Positions 22,916 through 23,919 of a DNA stretch of 23,919 nt are shown here, in pieces (positions within the stretch are counted from its first letter, which is position 1; every line of letters starts with the position of its first letter). A program made the translations under genes and the position numbers. The stretch comes from Bacteroidales bacterium (GTDB taxonomy: Bacteria > Bacteroidota > Bacteroidia > Bacteroidales > Muribaculaceae), in NCBI GenBank assembly GCA_019415705.1, contig DXYS01000037.1, positions 7,783 through 31,701 of the forward strand, written 5' to 3'. The notes beneath the pieces are model-generated. The model was given only the letters and a program-made list of their open reading frames with translations, was not told where the DNA came from and did not search any database.

Positions 22916-23854
22916 TTAAAATTTTACTTTGATTTTTACGGGATAATGATCCGACGGGACACGGCTTTTATATGCGTTGAGATGAAGTTCCCTGGGAGCA
23001 TCGTGAGTTTCATACTCTGTATTGTCGCTCGAGGGGGTGCGATATGAATCAGTGAGAACTCCATATTTTTCAACTTCAATATTATCGCTGACGAAAATAT
23101 GATCAATTCTACTTTCTGTAAATCCGTCAGTCTTGTAATTATTGAATGTACCGTTCAGTGCATAGACAAATCCGGCCTTTTTATATGAATCTGTCATAAA
23201 ATCCGATGCGGAAAGTACCTCATATAGCACATCGTTCTGGTCGACATTGAAATCACCTGTCAGGAATGTAGGAATATTCATTCCGGTTTCCTTTATTTTC
23301 TTCCATACGAGATAGACGCTCTCAGTGCGGGCTTTTCTGCCCACATGATCCATGTGGAGGTTGAAAATCTGAAAGACCTTTCCTGAAGTCTTATGGCGGA
23401 ATTTGCCCCATGAACAGATGCGTGTGCATGCAGCATCCCAACCGAGCCCGGGCTTGTCCGGAGTCTCGGAAAGCCAGAAATCTCCATGGTCGATGAGATC
23501 GAACATGGATGTATCATAGAAGATGGCGGAGTGTTCGCCGTTTTCCTTGCCATCCTCACGCGCTACTCCGATGTATTCATAGCCGGGCAACAGTTTTTTC
23601 AGGTCCTCAAGCTGAGATTTGAAACCTTCCTGCGTCCCAATAATATGAAATTCATGGAATCGTATAAGTTGGGTTATTACTGGACAACGTTGACTCCATG
23701 CATTTCCGTTAATTGAATCACCTTCATTATTCTGCCGTAAATTATATGTCGCCACGTTGAATTCTGCGACACTGGAATCTGTTGATGCTTTCAGAGATAC
23801 GTTGCTCAATAAAACGAACAACACAATGAGTAGATGACTGTGCTTCGGAATCAT
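22916..23854 (-). CDS. Exported endonuclease/exonuclease/phosphatase-family hydrolase
   Basis: A 312-residue protein with signal peptide MIPKHSHLLIVLFVLLSNVSLKA. The EEP fold is clear: ATYNLR (N38), IGTQEG (E76, metal ligand), FNLHMDH (H167), LTGDFN (D201, N203), SRIDHIFVS and the final SDHYPV (D302, H303). Exported EEP proteins of this type in Bacteroidetes are usually annotated as phosphodiesterases or nucleases of unknown substrate, and some lie in glycan-processing loci. It is the first gene of a tight three-gene group with ROK kinase and manA. A role in removing phosphate groups from sugar phosphates or phosphodiesters outside the cytoplasm before import is plausible but unproven. No promoter was found in the 65 bp left in the window. 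Confidence 0.87.
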   Translation of the reverse strand: MIPKHSHLLIVLFVLLSNVSLKASTDSSVAEFNVATYNLRQNNEGDSINGNAWSQRCPVITQLIRFHEFHIIGTQEGFKSQLEDLKKLLPGYEYIGVAREDGKENGEHSAIFYDTSMFDLIDHGDFWLSETPDKPGLGWDAACTRICSWGKFRHKTSGKVFQIFNLHMDHVGRKARTESVYLVWKKIKETGMNIPTFLTGDFNVDQNDVLYEVLSASDFMTDSYKKAGFVYALNGTFNNYKTDGFTESRIDHIFVSDNIEVEKYGVLTDSYRTPSSDNTEYETHDAPRELHLNAYKSRVPSDHYPVKIKVKF

Positions 23855-23919
23855 GTCAAAATGTATTTTCGGGTCAAGCCGAATTTTCGGTGCATTTGTT
23901 AAAACCGGGAGATTAAAGT

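Noticed and set aside
1..23919. CRISPR array
   Set aside because: No evenly spaced identical repeats with unique spacers were found on either strand; the only short arrays are the 10-bp and palindromic repeats at 19.7-20.0 kb.

Overview
The window looks like chromosomal DNA of a gut Bacteroidales, most likely a Muribaculaceae-type genome (lineage is inference). Reasons: several genes are preceded by the Bacteroidetes -7/-33 promoter pattern (TANNTTTG with TTTG about 20 bp upstream) rather than by Shine-Dalgarno sites. The gene content also fits: an exported GH43, a GH95 fucosidase, an M64 peptidase, a BspA-type leucine-rich protein, DUF4919 and DUF456 families, and C-terminal Y-x-L-x-G-x-[RK]-V tails. 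Most genes are GC-rich. Two stretches, about 12.1-13.9 kb and 19.6-20.8 kb, are visibly more AT-rich and look acquired.

Layout. 1-2949 (minus): the 5' part of RNase R (rnr), running off the left edge, then gyrB, with a hairpin between them. gyrB has a textbook promoter and is divergent from 3194-9775 (plus): exported GH43, tRNA-Pro(GGG) with its own promoter and terminator, M64 metallopeptidase, and a large GH95 alpha-L-fucosidase/galactosidase carrying an internal F5/8-type-C-like domain. 9945-11214 (plus): a DUF456 membrane protein and a DUF4919 exported protein.

11215-12125 has no convincing gene. It holds a 419-bp block bounded by inverted repeats and packed with nested palindromes, then a region whose sequence folds into a long nested rod (11868-12013). 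Directly downstream is a short unrecognised ORF whose stop overlaps the start of a BspA-like leucine-rich-repeat surface protein. This structured leader, small ORF and LRR gene form the best candidate in the window for something undescribed.

14113-17111 (minus) is lipoprotein-pepT-miaA, with pepT and miaA overlapping by 4 bp. 17299-19562 (plus) is a membrane-anchored DNA/RNA non-specific endonuclease followed by mnmE (trmE). The 3' end of mnmE is followed by 1.2 kb that looks like the eroded end of an integrative element: short direct repeats, repeated palindromes, and a response-regulator gene broken by a lost start, an in-frame TAG, a 1-bp frameshift and a 3' truncation. 20842-23854 (minus) is a tight exported EEP-family hydrolase - ROK sugar kinase - manA cluster, probably one transcript ending at a clear terminator.

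How they work together: the housekeeping genes cover DNA supercoiling (gyrB), RNA decay (rnr), and tRNA supply and modification (tRNA-Pro, miaA, mnmE). The accessory genes cover glycan and host-glycoprotein breakdown (GH43, M64, GH95) and entry of sugars into hexose-phosphate metabolism (ROK kinase, ManA). There is no SusC/SusD pair, so no complete polysaccharide utilisation locus is present.
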